A stretch of DNA of 64,000 bases from Parabacteroides gordonii MS-1 = DSM 23371 (lineage in GTDB: Bacteria; Bacteroidota; Bacteroidia; Bacteroidales; Tannerellaceae), in contig NZ_KQ033921.1 in the NCBI RefSeq assembly GCF_000969825.1, positions 62,001-126,000 on the forward strand, in the 5' to 3' direction. The notes beneath the pieces were generated by a model. The model saw only the letters and a list, made by a program, of their open reading frames with translations. It searched no databases and was not told where the DNA came from. A program made the translations under genes and the position numbers. Below, piece after piece: positions 16,456 to 25,812 of this stretch. Positions within the stretch are counted from its first letter, which is position 1. Each line of letters begins with the position of its first letter.

Positions 16456-17085
16456 TCACCAGTAACGGTCTTCCGCATCCCCGTAGAGAGCCACCACCCG
16501 GCCGGCGTCCTTTTTCTTCTTCGCCCGCAGGTAGCTCACCGAGATGTTCTTGTCCGTGTAATACTGCACGAGGTTGCGGTACTCCAGCAGCCGCTTGTAG
16601 CTCTGGTCGATGATCGCCAGCCGTTCGGCGTCCGAGAGCGACATCCCCGTCACGTTCACCACGTTCTTCAGGTCTTGCAGGATGTCCGCACTCTCGCTCA
16701 GCAGCTTGGCGTACCCGAACGAGATGGTTTCCAGCTCGTCCGGCGTGTAGTTCGGGTCTCCTAACATCTTCTGGTAGTTGCGCACGTAGATTTCCGAGAT
16801 GTCCGCCACCAGCCCGATGGACTTCTTCACCTTCACGCCGCCTTTCACCACGTCATGCACCGCCTTGAGCGCATCGTAATACTTCCGCCCCTGCTCGAAT
16901 ATCTTCGCCGTCTCCCTGAAGCCGTCCAGCGTGTGCTGTGCGGTGGCGGAGGTCTCCACCATCTCCTTAGCCGTGTTGATGATGCCCTGCGCCAGATTGC
17001 CGGGGTCGTGTACGACCCATTGGGCGTTGGCCGCACCTGTCGTCAGGCACGCCACGCCCAGAATGATTGCCTTTATCGTTCTCAT
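16456..17085 (-). CDS. traI: TraI-like conjugal transfer protein (DUF4141)
   Basis: 209 residues with a cleavable signal peptide (MRTIKAIILGVACLTTGAANAQ) followed by a mostly helical periplasmic domain (NLAQGIINTAKEMVETSATA, VGLVADISEIYVRNYQKML), matching TraI/DUF4141. The arrangement is reminiscent of VirB5-type proteins, but that equivalence is inference. It is 5 bp from the preceding DUF3876 gene. Confidence 0.85.
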   Translation of the reverse strand: MRTIKAIILGVACLTTGAANAQWVVHDPGNLAQGIINTAKEMVETSATAQHTLDGFRETAKIFEQGRKYYDALKAVHDVVKGGVKVKKSIGLVADISEIYVRNYQKMLGDPNYTPDELETISFGYAKLLSESADILQDLKNVVNVTGMSLSDAERLAIIDQSYKRLLEYRNLVQYYTDKNISVSYLRAKKKKDAGRVVALYGDAEDRYW

Positions 17086-17089
17086 GTCC

Positions 17090-17452
17090 TTACTGTTTTA
17101 GGGTTCCGTCACTCTTTCTCCTGTACTCTCCGCCCGGCGACAGCCGGATGCGGTCTTTCTCCCGGTCATAGTCCATCATCACGGCGAAGCCCGTCTCGAT
17201 GAACAGCACCCCTTCCGTTTCCCGGACGAGGTAGGTCTCCGCTTCACTGCCGCCCATGTGGTTCCTGTGCATGACCGTTACACGGTACTTGCCGTCCTCT
17301 TCCCAGAGGGTGAAGGGCGGCTTGCCGCCCGTGCTGACCCACTCGCCGCACATCTTTTCCAACCGTTCCGCATTTGTCTCCTTGCAGGAAATGACAAACG
17401 CCAGCGCCACTGTTACCGCCGACAGCAGCAGGATTAAATTCAATCGTTTCAT
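17090..17452 (-). CDS. DUF3876 lipoprotein of the tra operon
   Basis: 120 residues with a lipoprotein-type signal (LILLLSAVTVALAFVISC) and a small beta domain (MCGEWVSTGGKPPFTLWEED). Proteins of this type (DUF3876) commonly sit between traG and traI in Bacteroidales ICEs. The function is unknown; the likely location is the periplasmic face of a membrane. Confidence 0.75.
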   Translation of the reverse strand: MKRLNLILLLSAVTVALAFVISCKETNAERLEKMCGEWVSTGGKPPFTLWEEDGKYRVTVMHRNHMGGSEAETYLVRETEGVLFIETGFAVMMDYDREKDRIRLSPGGEYRRKSDGTLKQ

Positions 17453-17499
17453 CTTGATTCCGTTTTTTTAAGTTTTACAAAATTTTATTCTCTCCATTC

Positions 17500-17640
17500 C
17501 GTTTAGCCGTTTGTACATCCAGCCGTTTAGCCAGCCAGCCGTTTAACCGTTTAACCGTTTGACCGTTTGGTCAATCATCCGACCCTTTAGCCGTTCGTCC
17601 GGTCAATCAACCATCCGTCCGGCAGCCTGTTCGCCGCTCA
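17500..17640. repeat. Degenerate CCGTTT tandem repeat, copy 1
   Basis: The motif CCGTTT recurs roughly every 8-12 bases (AGCCGTTTAGCC, AACCGTTTAACCGTTTGACC), drifting into CCGTCC and GCCGTTCG. It fills the gap between traG and the DUF3876 gene. The same type of sequence occurs upstream of traA (25140-25330). Confidence 0.6.
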
Positions 17641-17659
17641 CCGCCAGCACATCGGTACA

Positions 17660-20600
17660 TTATTTATACTTCGTCTCCGCCAGCCGCTTGATGGCAAGCT
17701 CCAAATCCCCGCCCAGCTCTTCCGCCAGTGCGAACACCTCCGTCTTCTCGCTCTCCTCGGTGGTATAGGTCAGGTATTCGGCAGCCGATACCTCCGTGGC
17801 ATACACCGCCGACTGCACACCGTTCAGACCGATCCACACCTCCTTGTACTTCCGTCCGGGATGGTTGGCAAGGTTGATGGAGAGTATCTGCGACTTCTCC
17901 TTGTCCGTCAGACCGAGCATCGACTGGATGCCGTCGAACTTGTTCATGTACTTCTTCTGGTCGAGCAGGATCTTGCAGTCCGAGTTGGTGATGATAGCCT
18001 CCTTCACGATGGGGGACGAGATGATGTCGTCCACCTCCTGCGTGACGACAATCGCCTCGCCGAAATATTTCCTGACAGTTTTATGTAGGCTAAGCACCCA
18101 GCGCCTTGTCATATTTCTATGGTAGGTTTCCAAATGCTCGCCCCCGAACCGGACTTACACCTCTCAGCGTATCCGGCTCTCCACTAATTTTAGTCTATCT
18201 TTCCGTCATGTATCTTTTTGTGACAACTCCTGCACACGGCAATCGTTTTGCGTTTGCGGGCAATCATGTGTCGTTCCCAGCTTTCCTTACCCTGCAAGTT
18301 CTTTAGTTTCCTTACATGGTGCATAACAAGGTCGTCTGTCGCTCCACATAATTCACACTCATGGGCTTTCAGCCTTTCAACAAGACTTGTCCGCCCCGCA
18401 GTATAAATTGTTCGTGGCATGGTGTCACATTCCGATTTATAGGTGGGCTTCTTGCGTTTGAAGCCACCGTCGTAAAAGTATCTTTCCTTTACACCTGTTT
18501 TAGTCATGTGCTTTATGATAAACCTACCGTTCTTACGATATTTCTTGTTTACCTTGCGTGTGCGGCACTTATATTTGCCTGCAAACGTTTTGTACATGCT
18601 GTATTCCATGATGTACTTGAAATTATTCAAGGCATGGGCACAGTTGTTGGCTATGGAGTAGTAATTATAGAAACCCACGATTTCCCGATTATAGCTATCA
18701 AGGATTTCAAGGTCGTCATTGAATATCAGTCCCGATTTACATTTCGGTTTCCATATTTCCTTTCCGTTACGGTTTGTCATTTCCAAGACTCCCCAATCGA
18801 ACAGTTTTTTACGGACAGTTTCCATACTGACATTCAAGCAGACCCTTTTACCATAGGTTCTTCTTAATCTACCCCGTTTATCACGTCTTTGGTCGTTGGA
18901 CTTTCTTACAGTAATTTCATATCCGAGAAACTTGGCAGGTCTTTCGGTATGGGTGACAAGTGTCTTTTCATCAGACAGTTCCAATGCCAGTTTATCAGCA
19001 AGGAAGTTTTTAATATCTCCCTTTATCTGTTGCGCATCTTGCTTACTTCCGATAATTCCCACGAGAAAATCATCTGCATATCTCGCATATTTCATTCTCC
19101 TGTAATCGGCATCCATTTCTTCGCCATTGGGATATTTAGCCCGTCCTTGTTCTATTGCTTTCAGTTCAAGGATTAGCTTTACCCTTTGCCTTTCGTCTTT
19201 TACGGACTTCAATCTTCGCACAATACGTTTTCTTGCATTGCCGAAGTCCAAACTTTCTCTACTGAATTTTCGTTTCTTCCCTTTATCGAATTTGGCTATG
19301 TATTCCTTTATATACTTATCCAGCTTGTCAAGGTATATATTAGCCAATATCGGGCTGATGATACCCCCTTGCGGTGTGCCACTGTAAGTATTGTGGAATT
19401 GCCATTCTTCGATATATCCCGCTTTCAAAAACTTGCGTACTAAGCGTATGAAGCGTTCGTCCGCAATGCGCTCCTTGAGTATGTTTATTAATACATCATG
19501 GCTTATATTATCAAAGAAACCTTTTATATCTCCCTCTACAAACCACTTTGCACCGCTAAACTCCTTTTGGATGTGAGTTAATGCAGTATGGCAGCTTCGA
19601 TTGGGTCGAAACCCATGCGAGGTGTATTCAAAATTTCCCTCGTATATGGCTTCCAATACCATTCTTACTACTTCTTGTATTAACTTGTCATTGAAAGTCG
19701 GTACGCCAAGAGGTCTTTTCTTACCGTTTTTCTTCGGTATGTACACCCTCTTTGACGGTTGGGGCTGGTACGTTTCATCTTTTAACGTATCAATCAACTT
19801 TTCAATTCGTTTCAGGCTCATGTTGTCAATGGTCTGACCGTCCGAACCTTTAGTCATGTTGCCCTCTTTGGCGTAGATGTGCTGATAGGCAACATAGAAC
19901 ATTTCCTCATTGAACAAAATTCTGTAAAGACGTTCAAACTTGTAGCTTACATCCTTACTGTGTTCTGATAGACTGTTTAATACTCTTTCTGGACTTCTCA
20001 TAATGTCTCTCACATTTTCCGTTAATTGTATTAATAATTAGCTGCTTCCCTTCGCCATGTACAAGGCGTTACCTTGCTCGGACTACTATGGAAGCTCCGT
20101 TACCACTCCGAATTTTCATAGGTCAAACCTAATAGCCTTTCGGCACTTCGGGATAGGTAATCCCCGTTTATTACATCGTAACTGTTGGCATGATAGATTG
20201 TCGGATACGACTTCCGTCCTTCACTCGCTTACTGCGGTTGTGTCGTGATAAGTTCTTGCTACATTCATACCTATACACTGAAGTAGTATCACGATATGGC
20301 GATTGATAGTTACCTTACGCCATAGCCTAAAGGGGAACCACTCGGACTATCGTTTAATCAATTCGGACTTTATCCTCATATCTATCTTTTCATCTCGCCA
20401 TTCAGTCGCAGTTTGGTAACTAACTGACTTATGACTTTTCCGACATGCTACACTCCCTGCTCGGTTAAGTTTTCCCGAAAACAGATAAGTCGGCTGATGA
20501 TAGGTTATTTTCAAAGAACACTTTCCTAATCTCTTGCCAAAGAGATGTTTACGATGCAACCTTTACGGGCGCACAGAGGTACTTCAGATATTCACTCATA

Positions 20601-22651
20601 CTCGGCGAGGAAAGGGCTTTCCAAGCCTCCTCGCAGATCAGCATCTTCCGCACCCCTTTCAGGCGGCGCAGCTTGTTGATGAAGGCTTCCATGATGATGA
20701 TCGTAACCACGGGGAACAGCTCGGCATTATCTTTTATACTGTCAATTTCAAATACGATGAACCGCTTGTGCAGCAGGTCGATGTTCTCGTTCGAGTTCAG
20801 CAGGAAGTCGTAGCGCCCGCCCTTGTAATACTGCCTGAGCGTGGTCAGGAAGTTGTCGATGTTGAAGTCCTTCCGGCTCACCTTGATGTCCCTTGCAGCC
20901 AGCTCCTTCCGATAATCGTTCAGCATGTACTCGTAGAAGGTGTCGAACGAGGGGACGATGTCCCGGTTCTGCTGTATCCGGCGGATGTACGCCGAGACCG
21001 CACTGCCCAGCTCGCCGCTCTCCGTCTTCGTGATTTTCTCGTCCTCGCCCTTCCACAGTGCCAGCAGCAGCGTCTTGATGCTGTCCTTCTTCTCCACGCT
21101 GAACTTGTAGTCGTCCGTGAAGAAGGGGTTGAAGCTGATGGGCTTCTCCTCCGTGTACGTGTAGTAAATCCCGTCCTCGCCCTTGGTCTTGCGGTGGATC
21201 AGCTCGCACAGCCCTTGGTACGAGTTGCCCGTGTCGATCAGCACGATGTGGCTGTTTTGCTCGTAATACTGGCGCACGAGGTGGTTCATGAAGAACGACT
21301 TGCCGCTTCCGCTCGGACCGAGGACAAACTTGTTGCGGTTCGAGATCACCCCTTTCTTCATCGGCAGGTCGCTGATGTCCAGATGCAGCGGTCTGCCCGT
21401 CATCCTGTCCGCCATCTTGATGCCGAAGGGCGAGAGCGAGTCCTTGTAGTTCGTCTCTTCGGTGAAGAAGCACAGGGCTTGCGGGATGAACGTGTAGAAG
21501 CTCTCCTCGAAGGGGAAGTCCCCCTCGTTGCCCGGTATCGCCGCCCAAAAGAGCGTGGGCACGTCCACCGTGTTGTGCCTCGGCTTGCACTCCATCAGGG
21601 CGAGCTGGCTGCCCACCTCGTTCTTGATGCGCCTGAGTTCCTCCCTCTCGTCGCTCCATGCCATCACGTTGCAGTGGCAGCGCACCGAGGTCAGCCCTTT
21701 CGAGTGCGCCTCGTTCAGGTATTCCTCGATCCATGCCTTGTTGATCTGGTTGGAGCGGGAGTAGCGGGAGAGCGAGTGCATGTTCCGGGCGGTCTGCTCG
21801 AAGCGTTTCAGGTTCTCCCCGTGGTCGTCGATGAAGATGTACTGGTTGTAGCAGTGGTTGCAGTCCAGCAGCAAGCCCACCGGGGCGGCGAACGACAGCC
21901 GGCAGTCCGAGCGGTCGGTCGAGAGCCGCTCGTAGCGGCTGTCCGTCGCCACCTTGCCCGGCAGGTCTTCCGTGTCCGAGAGGGTGTGCAGGCAGAGGAT
22001 GTCGTCGCCGATGCGCATCTCATCCGGGTTCAACTGGATGTCCTTCAGCACCGTCGTGTCGTGCTGCGAGAGCGAGAGGTACTTCTCCACGATGCCCGCC
22101 GCCGTTTCCGTCCCGGTGATCTCGTCCGTCGTGAGGCGGCGCAGCGTAACCAGTCCGCTGTCGTTCATGATCTTCTCGAACTGACCGACCGCTTCGATGA
22201 ACCTCGTAACCGTCTCCCGGTCCTCGATCTCCTTGGGGACAAGCCTGCCCTTGCAGAGGGTGGAGAACGTGCTTTCCTGACGGCTCCGTGCCTTCGTCGT
22301 CTTGGTAAGGAACAGGTAGCAGAAGTGGTTCAGGAACGGGCGTTCGTTGAAGTGCCTCTCAAAGCTCCGGCTCAGGAAGCTAAGGTCGTCCCTGTCCGTT
22401 TCCGGCCGGTACTTCTCCTCGATGAAGAAGTCCTGCTTGTGCACGATGGAATACTCCGGCAGCACCTTCACCGCCTTGTGCCAAGCCGAGTGGACCGCCT
22501 CGTACTCGCTTCCCGTGACGGAGAACAGTTCCGGCAGTTCCACCCTGAAGGCGACCGTCACGTCCGCCTCCTTGCTCACGATGCAGCCGTTCTCCACCGC
22601 CAGCAGCGGGAACTTGCTTTCGAGCGTCGCCGCTTTCATTACGTTTCTCAT
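17660..22651 (-). CDS. traG: TraG conjugation ATPase (VirB4-like), split by a group II intron
   Basis: The coding parts are 22651-20575 and 18084-17660 on the minus strand. Joined, they give 833 residues, the normal TraG length. Walker A GPSGSGKS is at 445-452 and Walker B-like LICEEAW near 678. The intron falls after the first base of codon 693. Joining exon end TACCTCT to ATAAAACTGTC restores KYLYKTVRKYF. VirB4-type ATPases power pilus assembly and transfer. The start overlaps the traF stop (ATGA). Function depends on intron splicing. Confidence 0.9.
18146..18179 (-). ncRNA. Group II intron domain V
   Basis: Exactly 34 nt on the minus strand, beginning GAGCCGGATACG and ending AAGTCCGGTTC. 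The AGC triad and the two paired halves (GAGCCGGA/TCCGGTTC) are intact, so the ribozyme core looks functional. Confidence 0.85.
18190..20013 (-). CDS. ltrA: Group II intron reverse transcriptase/maturase with HNH endonuclease
   Basis: 607 residues. RT blocks are present: KKNGKKRPLGVPTFNDKLIQ, HGFRPNRSCHTAL, GTPQGGIISPILANIYLD and the catalytic YADD in RYADDFLVGI. A maturase (X) region follows (KFIMEYSMYKTFA-type). The C-terminus has an HNH nuclease motif with paired cysteines (CELCGATDDLVMHH..CRSCHKKIH). No inactivating break is seen, so it should support splicing and retrohoming. It lies within the intron, in domain IV by position. Confidence 0.93.
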   Translation of the reverse strand: MRDIMRSPERVLNSLSEHSKDVSYKFERLYRILFNEEMFYVAYQHIYAKEGNMTKGSDGQTIDNMSLKRIEKLIDTLKDETYQPQPSKRVYIPKKNGKKRPLGVPTFNDKLIQEVVRMVLEAIYEGNFEYTSHGFRPNRSCHTALTHIQKEFSGAKWFVEGDIKGFFDNISHDVLINILKERIADERFIRLVRKFLKAGYIEEWQFHNTYSGTPQGGIISPILANIYLDKLDKYIKEYIAKFDKGKKRKFSRESLDFGNARKRIVRRLKSVKDERQRVKLILELKAIEQGRAKYPNGEEMDADYRRMKYARYADDFLVGIIGSKQDAQQIKGDIKNFLADKLALELSDEKTLVTHTERPAKFLGYEITVRKSNDQRRDKRGRLRRTYGKRVCLNVSMETVRKKLFDWGVLEMTNRNGKEIWKPKCKSGLIFNDDLEILDSYNREIVGFYNYYSIANNCAHALNNFKYIMEYSMYKTFAGKYKCRTRKVNKKYRKNGRFIIKHMTKTGVKERYFYDGGFKRKKPTYKSECDTMPRTIYTAGRTSLVERLKAHECELCGATDDLVMHHVRKLKNLQGKESWERHMIARKRKTIAVCRSCHKKIHDGKID

Positions 22652-22971
22652 TCTTGCCAGTGTTTAAAGGTGAATAATCGGGGGATTTTCAGCCGGTTCA
22701 CCACGTACCTCGGATGCCGCCTGCGGGCGGCTGCCTTCATCAGCCCGTGCGTGCCGTACCGGGCGTTCAGCCGGAAGGTCAGCCATACCAGCAGCGTAGC
22801 CGCAACCACGCCGAAGCCGATGCACACCCACTGGTTCACGCCCGCCATGTACAGGATGACGAACACCACGAACACGGCGAGCAGACCGCCGCAGAAGATG
22901 AAGAGGTACTGGCTTTCCAGCCCCTTGAACTCCACGTTCCTGCCGATCCCCTTGTTGATTTCCATGTCCAT
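22648..22971 (-). CDS. traF: TraF-like conjugal transfer protein (DUF4133, VirB3-like role)
   Basis: 107 residues with two adjacent transmembrane helices (YLFIFCGGLLAVFVVFVILY, VCIGFGVVAATLLVWLTF) and a basic C-terminal region. This is the DUF4133/TraF family, always paired with TraE and TraG and comparable with VirB3. Its stop overlaps the traG start by 4 bp. Confidence 0.85.
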   Translation of the reverse strand: MDMEINKGIGRNVEFKGLESQYLFIFCGGLLAVFVVFVILYMAGVNQWVCIGFGVVAATLLVWLTFRLNARYGTHGLMKAAARRRHPRYVVNRLKIPRLFTFKHWQE

Positions 22972-22982
22972 AATCCGCTGTT

Positions 22983-23282
22983 TTACAGGAAGAACGAACG
23001 CAGGATGGTGGCGGCTACAATCAGGAAGATGCAGGCTCCGAACCAGCTCGCCGCCGTCTTCGACGTGTCTGGGTCTCCGGAGCTGAACTTCCCGTACACT
23101 TTCACCCCTCCGATCAAGCCGACCACCGCACCGATGGCGTAAATCAGTTTCGTTCCCGGCTCAAAATACGAGGTAACCATCTGCGTGGCTTCCGTGATAC
23201 CCGCCTGCCCGTTTCCCTGCGCCATTGCGCCCACGGCAACCAGTATGCAGGCCGCCGTGAATAAGATTCTCTTTTGTCTCAT
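22983..23282 (-). CDS. traE: TraE-like conjugal transfer protein (DUF4134, VirB2-like role)
   Basis: 99 residues: a signal peptide (ILFTAACILVAVGAMAQG), then two hydrophobic segments (GTKLIYAIGAVVGLIGGVKV, WFGACIFLIVAATILRSFF). The architecture fits DUF4134/TraE and is like that of pilin-type VirB2 proteins. It is followed by traF after 11 bp. Confidence 0.85.
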   Translation of the reverse strand: MRQKRILFTAACILVAVGAMAQGNGQAGITEATQMVTSYFEPGTKLIYAIGAVVGLIGGVKVYGKFSSGDPDTSKTAASWFGACIFLIVAATILRSFFL

Positions 23283-23300
23283 TTGTCTTTAAAATTTTAA

Positions 23301-23888
23301 TTAAACATTATGGTTGTCCATCAGCCGGGCGACACGCTCACGTGCGCCCTCGAACTCGTCCAGCATCGCCTCCCAGATGTCCGACCCCATCACGGACGGC
23401 AGCACCTCACGGGCTTCCCGCTCCGCCTTTTCGTCCGCATTGTCCGACACCAGTACCCGGCGCACCTTTTTCAGGTCATCGAAGGAGTACCCCGTGGCGA
23501 AGTCGGGGTTGCCGTCCGGGTAATAAGCCCCTAATTCCTCTTCCTCCTCCAGTTCCCGGATCTCCTCCGGCGTGGGTTCATAGTCCGTCTCCTCCTCGTC
23601 CTCCTCCGGCTCGATGTCGGAGTAGTCCGCCCCGTCGTCCTCCGCTGCGGGTTCGTCCACGGCTCCGGCTGCCGCTTCCTCCCCGTCCTCCGCTGCGAAG
23701 GGCAGGTAGGTGCTTTCTCCCATGACCGTGTACGGCTTGCCCGGTTGCCCCGGTTCCTTTCCCGTTCCGTCCGTGTCTTCGTCCGTCTCCGCTGTCCCGA
23801 ATATCCCGGCGATGTCCTGCCGGTAGTATTTCCACAGCACGACAAGGTAATAGAGCAGCAGGACGGTGAGCGATAATTTCAGTATCAT
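23301..23888 (-). CDS. traD: TraD-position membrane protein of the tra operon
   Basis: 195 residues: an N-terminal transmembrane helix (ILKLSLTVLLLYYLVVLWKYY), then a very acidic linker (DGADYSDIEPEEDEEETDYE) and a conserved C-terminus (SDIWEAMLDEFEGARERVAR). The symbol is assigned by position between traC and traE in the CTnDOT gene order. The function is unknown. Confidence 0.65.
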   Translation of the reverse strand: MILKLSLTVLLLYYLVVLWKYYRQDIAGIFGTAETDEDTDGTGKEPGQPGKPYTVMGESTYLPFAAEDGEEAAAGAVDEPAAEDDGADYSDIEPEEDEEETDYEPTPEEIRELEEEEELGAYYPDGNPDFATGYSFDDLKKVRRVLVSDNADEKAEREAREVLPSVMGSDIWEAMLDEFEGARERVARLMDNHNV

Positions 23889-23907
23889 GCCGTTTCCTCC
23901 TTCCTTT

Positions 23908-24312
23908 TTAAAAGAGGTTCTCCAGTTTCCCGGCGTATGCCGCCTCGATCTCCTCCCGGTATTGCTCGAAGTGCTGCGCCAGCACGTTGTCGATGTATGC
24001 CGAGAGCGACACCTTGCCGCCCGTCAGCATCACCGAGATTTTGGCGATGCGCTCGTGGTACTCACGGCGCACATAGACCGGCTTGCCGTAGCGGGCGGGG
24101 ATGTCCATGCCTTTGAGGAAGGTCGTCTCGTAGTCCGCCTGCCTTCCCTTGCGCCGTCTTGTGTCCGCCGTTTTCCCTTCCTGCGCCTTCTCCACCGGCA
24201 CGGAGGTTTCCCCCTTTCCGGTTCCCGGTTCTCCCGTTCCTGCCGCCTCGCCCGCCATCATCCGCATCAGCAGTTCCTCGTCGATGGGCTTCTCATTCCG
24301 CTGCTTCTTCAT
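23908..24312 (-). CDS. DUF3408 protein, TraC-like
   Basis: 134 residues: a variable charged N-terminus, then a C-terminal ribbon-helix-helix-like domain (YVRREYHERIAKISVMLTGG, VSLSAYIDNVLAQHFEQYREE) typical of DUF3408. This fits a DNA-binding partner of the TraA ParA-type ATPase. Its start overlaps the traA stop by 20 bp. Confidence 0.75.
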   Translation of the reverse strand: MKKQRNEKPIDEELLMRMMAGEAAGTGEPGTGKGETSVPVEKAQEGKTADTRRRKGRQADYETTFLKGMDIPARYGKPVYVRREYHERIAKISVMLTGGKVSLSAYIDNVLAQHFEQYREEIEAAYAGKLENLF

Positions 24313-25096
24313 AGCCTTCCAGTTTGAGGATGGTCGCTATCTCACGGGTCAGTTCGGGGATGCCGCTGCCTGCCAGCATCCGCCTGTCGGGAGCCAGCAG
24401 CGTGGAGCGGAACACCGTCCGTCCCGTGCCGTCCGCCTCCTTGCGGAAGCGTTTCGTGTCGGGGATGCGGGTTTGCAGCATCGGCAGCCCCATGTCGGCG
24501 ACCACCTGCCCGTACTTCTCGTACAGCCCGCTCGTTTCCCGCTTGTCGACTTGGTTCCAGAAAAGGTAAAGCCCCTTCAGACGGCTCGTCTCCTTGCCCA
24601 GCATCATCCGTTGCAGCACGTCGAGGAAGGAGAGCGTGCTTTCCAGCACCGCCTTGTCCGCACTCACCGGGGCGAAGATGTAGTCCATCTGTGCGATCGT
24701 GCGCAGGATGCCCGCCGAGTTCACCGTGCCCGGCAGGTCGAAGAAGAGCAGGTCGTAGCAGCCTTCCGCCGCCAGCTCCCTTGCCGTGTCAGGGGCTTGC
24801 TCCACCCGGCACTTGCGCACCGGATAGGCGGCACGCCCCGGCTGCCGCATCTGTTCGTAAGCCGCCCGTTTCAGGTGTTCGTTCTCCAGTACCGCCCGGC
24901 TGTCCCGCTCCCGCATCTCGTACAGGCTGTACTGCGGGAAGTCGCAGTCGATCACCGCTAACGGACACCCCAGACGGTAGTGCAGGTAGCCCGCCACCAG
25001 CACCGTGATAGCCGTCTTGCCGCTGCCGCCTTTCTGTGTGGCGAAAGCCACGTTCAATGTCTGTCTGTCCATATCGTCATTCTGTTGGTTATTCAT
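24293..25096 (-). CDS. traA: TraA ParA-family ATPase
   Basis: 267 residues from the ATG at 25096 (MNNQQNDDMDRQTLNVAF); the frame reaches 25132. The deviant Walker A box QKGGSGKTA (~20-28), ..VIDCDFPQ and LLFFDLPGTVNSAG are all present. ParA-like TraA starts the tra operon in CTnDOT-type ICEs. With the adjacent DUF3408 protein it may form a partition-like pair. The upstream region carries the CCGTTT repeats. Confidence 0.85.
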   Translation of the reverse strand: MNNQQNDDMDRQTLNVAFATQKGGSGKTAITVLVAGYLHYRLGCPLAVIDCDFPQYSLYEMRERDSRAVLENEHLKRAAYEQMRQPGRAAYPVRKCRVEQAPDTARELAAEGCYDLLFFDLPGTVNSAGILRTIAQMDYIFAPVSADKAVLESTLSFLDVLQRMMLGKETSRLKGLYLFWNQVDKRETSGLYEKYGQVVADMGLPMLQTRIPDTKRFRKEADGTGRTVFRSTLLAPDRRMLAGSGIPELTREIATILKLEGYEEAAE

Positions 25097-25139
25097 CCGG
25101 CTGCCCGTGCAGCCGCTTCTCTGTTCACTCAATCAGTCA

Positions 25140-25330
25140 GCCTTTCAGCCACTTTGCCGGTCATTCGTCCGTTCATTCGTTCAGGCATCCGTTCATCCAA
25201 TCATCCGGCTGTTCAGCCGTTTGACCGTTTAGCCGTTTAGTCATTTAACCGTTTGGCTGTTTAGCCGATCGTCCGGCTGGTTATCCGGTTGTCCGTCCGT
25301 TTGTCCGGCAAGACCGTCAGCCGTTCGGCT
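25140..25330. repeat. Degenerate CCGTTT tandem repeat, copy 2
   Basis: A run of short units such as CAGCCGTTTGACCGTTTAGCC, CCGTTTGGCTG and TCCGTCCGTTTGTCCGG in a loose 8-12 base period. It is the same family as 17500-17640. It lies just upstream of traA and may contain the tra operon leader. Confidence 0.6.
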
Positions 25331-25722
25331 GTCCGTCCGGTCGGCTATCCGGTTGTTTCCTTGTCTATCCGGACAGTCGTTTCACCGCTTCCACGGCGCA
25401 AAGGAATATCAAAATACCGGTAGTTTATCCGTTTGATTATCAGCGTGTCGTGCATTGTCTTTCCACCCGTAGGTTTGTCGCATCCGGGTATGGTGTCCGG
25501 ACGGGAAAAGGGCTGTTACTTTGCAGGCGGAAACCAAAATGGAGTAAGAATGGAGAAGAGCGGCAACCGCCCGAGGGAGTGCCCCGGCACTCCGCAGCAG
25601 GCAAGGGCATCCCCAATCTGTCCGGCAGGACGGATTTTATTTTCAAACGAAAATGGCAAGTTGTGTGCTGCGGCACTCGAAATGAATTTCGTGCCTCACC
25701 ACCACCTTGCCCCCTCGATGTG

Positions 25723-25749
25723 GCATCCCCCTCCGGAGTCGGGGGATGC
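25723..25749. repeat. Perfect hairpin upstream of mobA, oriT candidate
   Basis: GCATCCCCC (25723-25731), nine bases, GGGGGATGC (25741-25749). The 9-bp perfect stem is 64 bp from the mobA start, as expected for relaxase or accessory-protein recognition. Confidence 0.5.
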
Positions 25750-25812
25750 TCACGGGGGAGAGCCGTAGGCATACGGCGTTTTCAGACCATGTTTCACTTA
25801 AAATTTTACAGG

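Larger units (their letters stand above)
18085..20574 (-). mobile_element. Group II intron inserted in traG
   Basis: 2490 bp. On the minus strand the 5' end is GTGCGCC, matching the GUGYG intron start, and the 3' end is ..GCCTAC, an AY end. A 34-nt domain V lies near the 3' end. The intron encodes its own reverse transcriptase (18190-20013). The exons join in frame without loss, so the boundaries are well supported by the traG reading frame. It has the same orientation as traG, as needed for splicing. Confidence 0.9.
25097..25812. other. Divergent tra/mob intergenic region with candidate oriT
   Basis: 716 bp between traA (minus) and mobA (plus), without a convincing gene. The traA-proximal part is CCGTTT repeat. 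The mobA-proximal part has two perfect inverted repeats: GGAGTGCC/GGCACTCC (25576-25593) and GCATCCCCC/GGGGGATGC (25723-25749). In Bacteroidales ICEs the oriT normally lies just upstream of the mob genes, so a nick site is most likely here. The exact site cannot be fixed by eye. Confidence 0.55.

Noticed and set aside
20534-23086. An 850-codon plus-strand ORF opposite traG
   Set aside because: It is a mirror frame of GC-rich traG/traF, with low-complexity Leu/Val/Arg composition. The minus-strand genes have clear domains.
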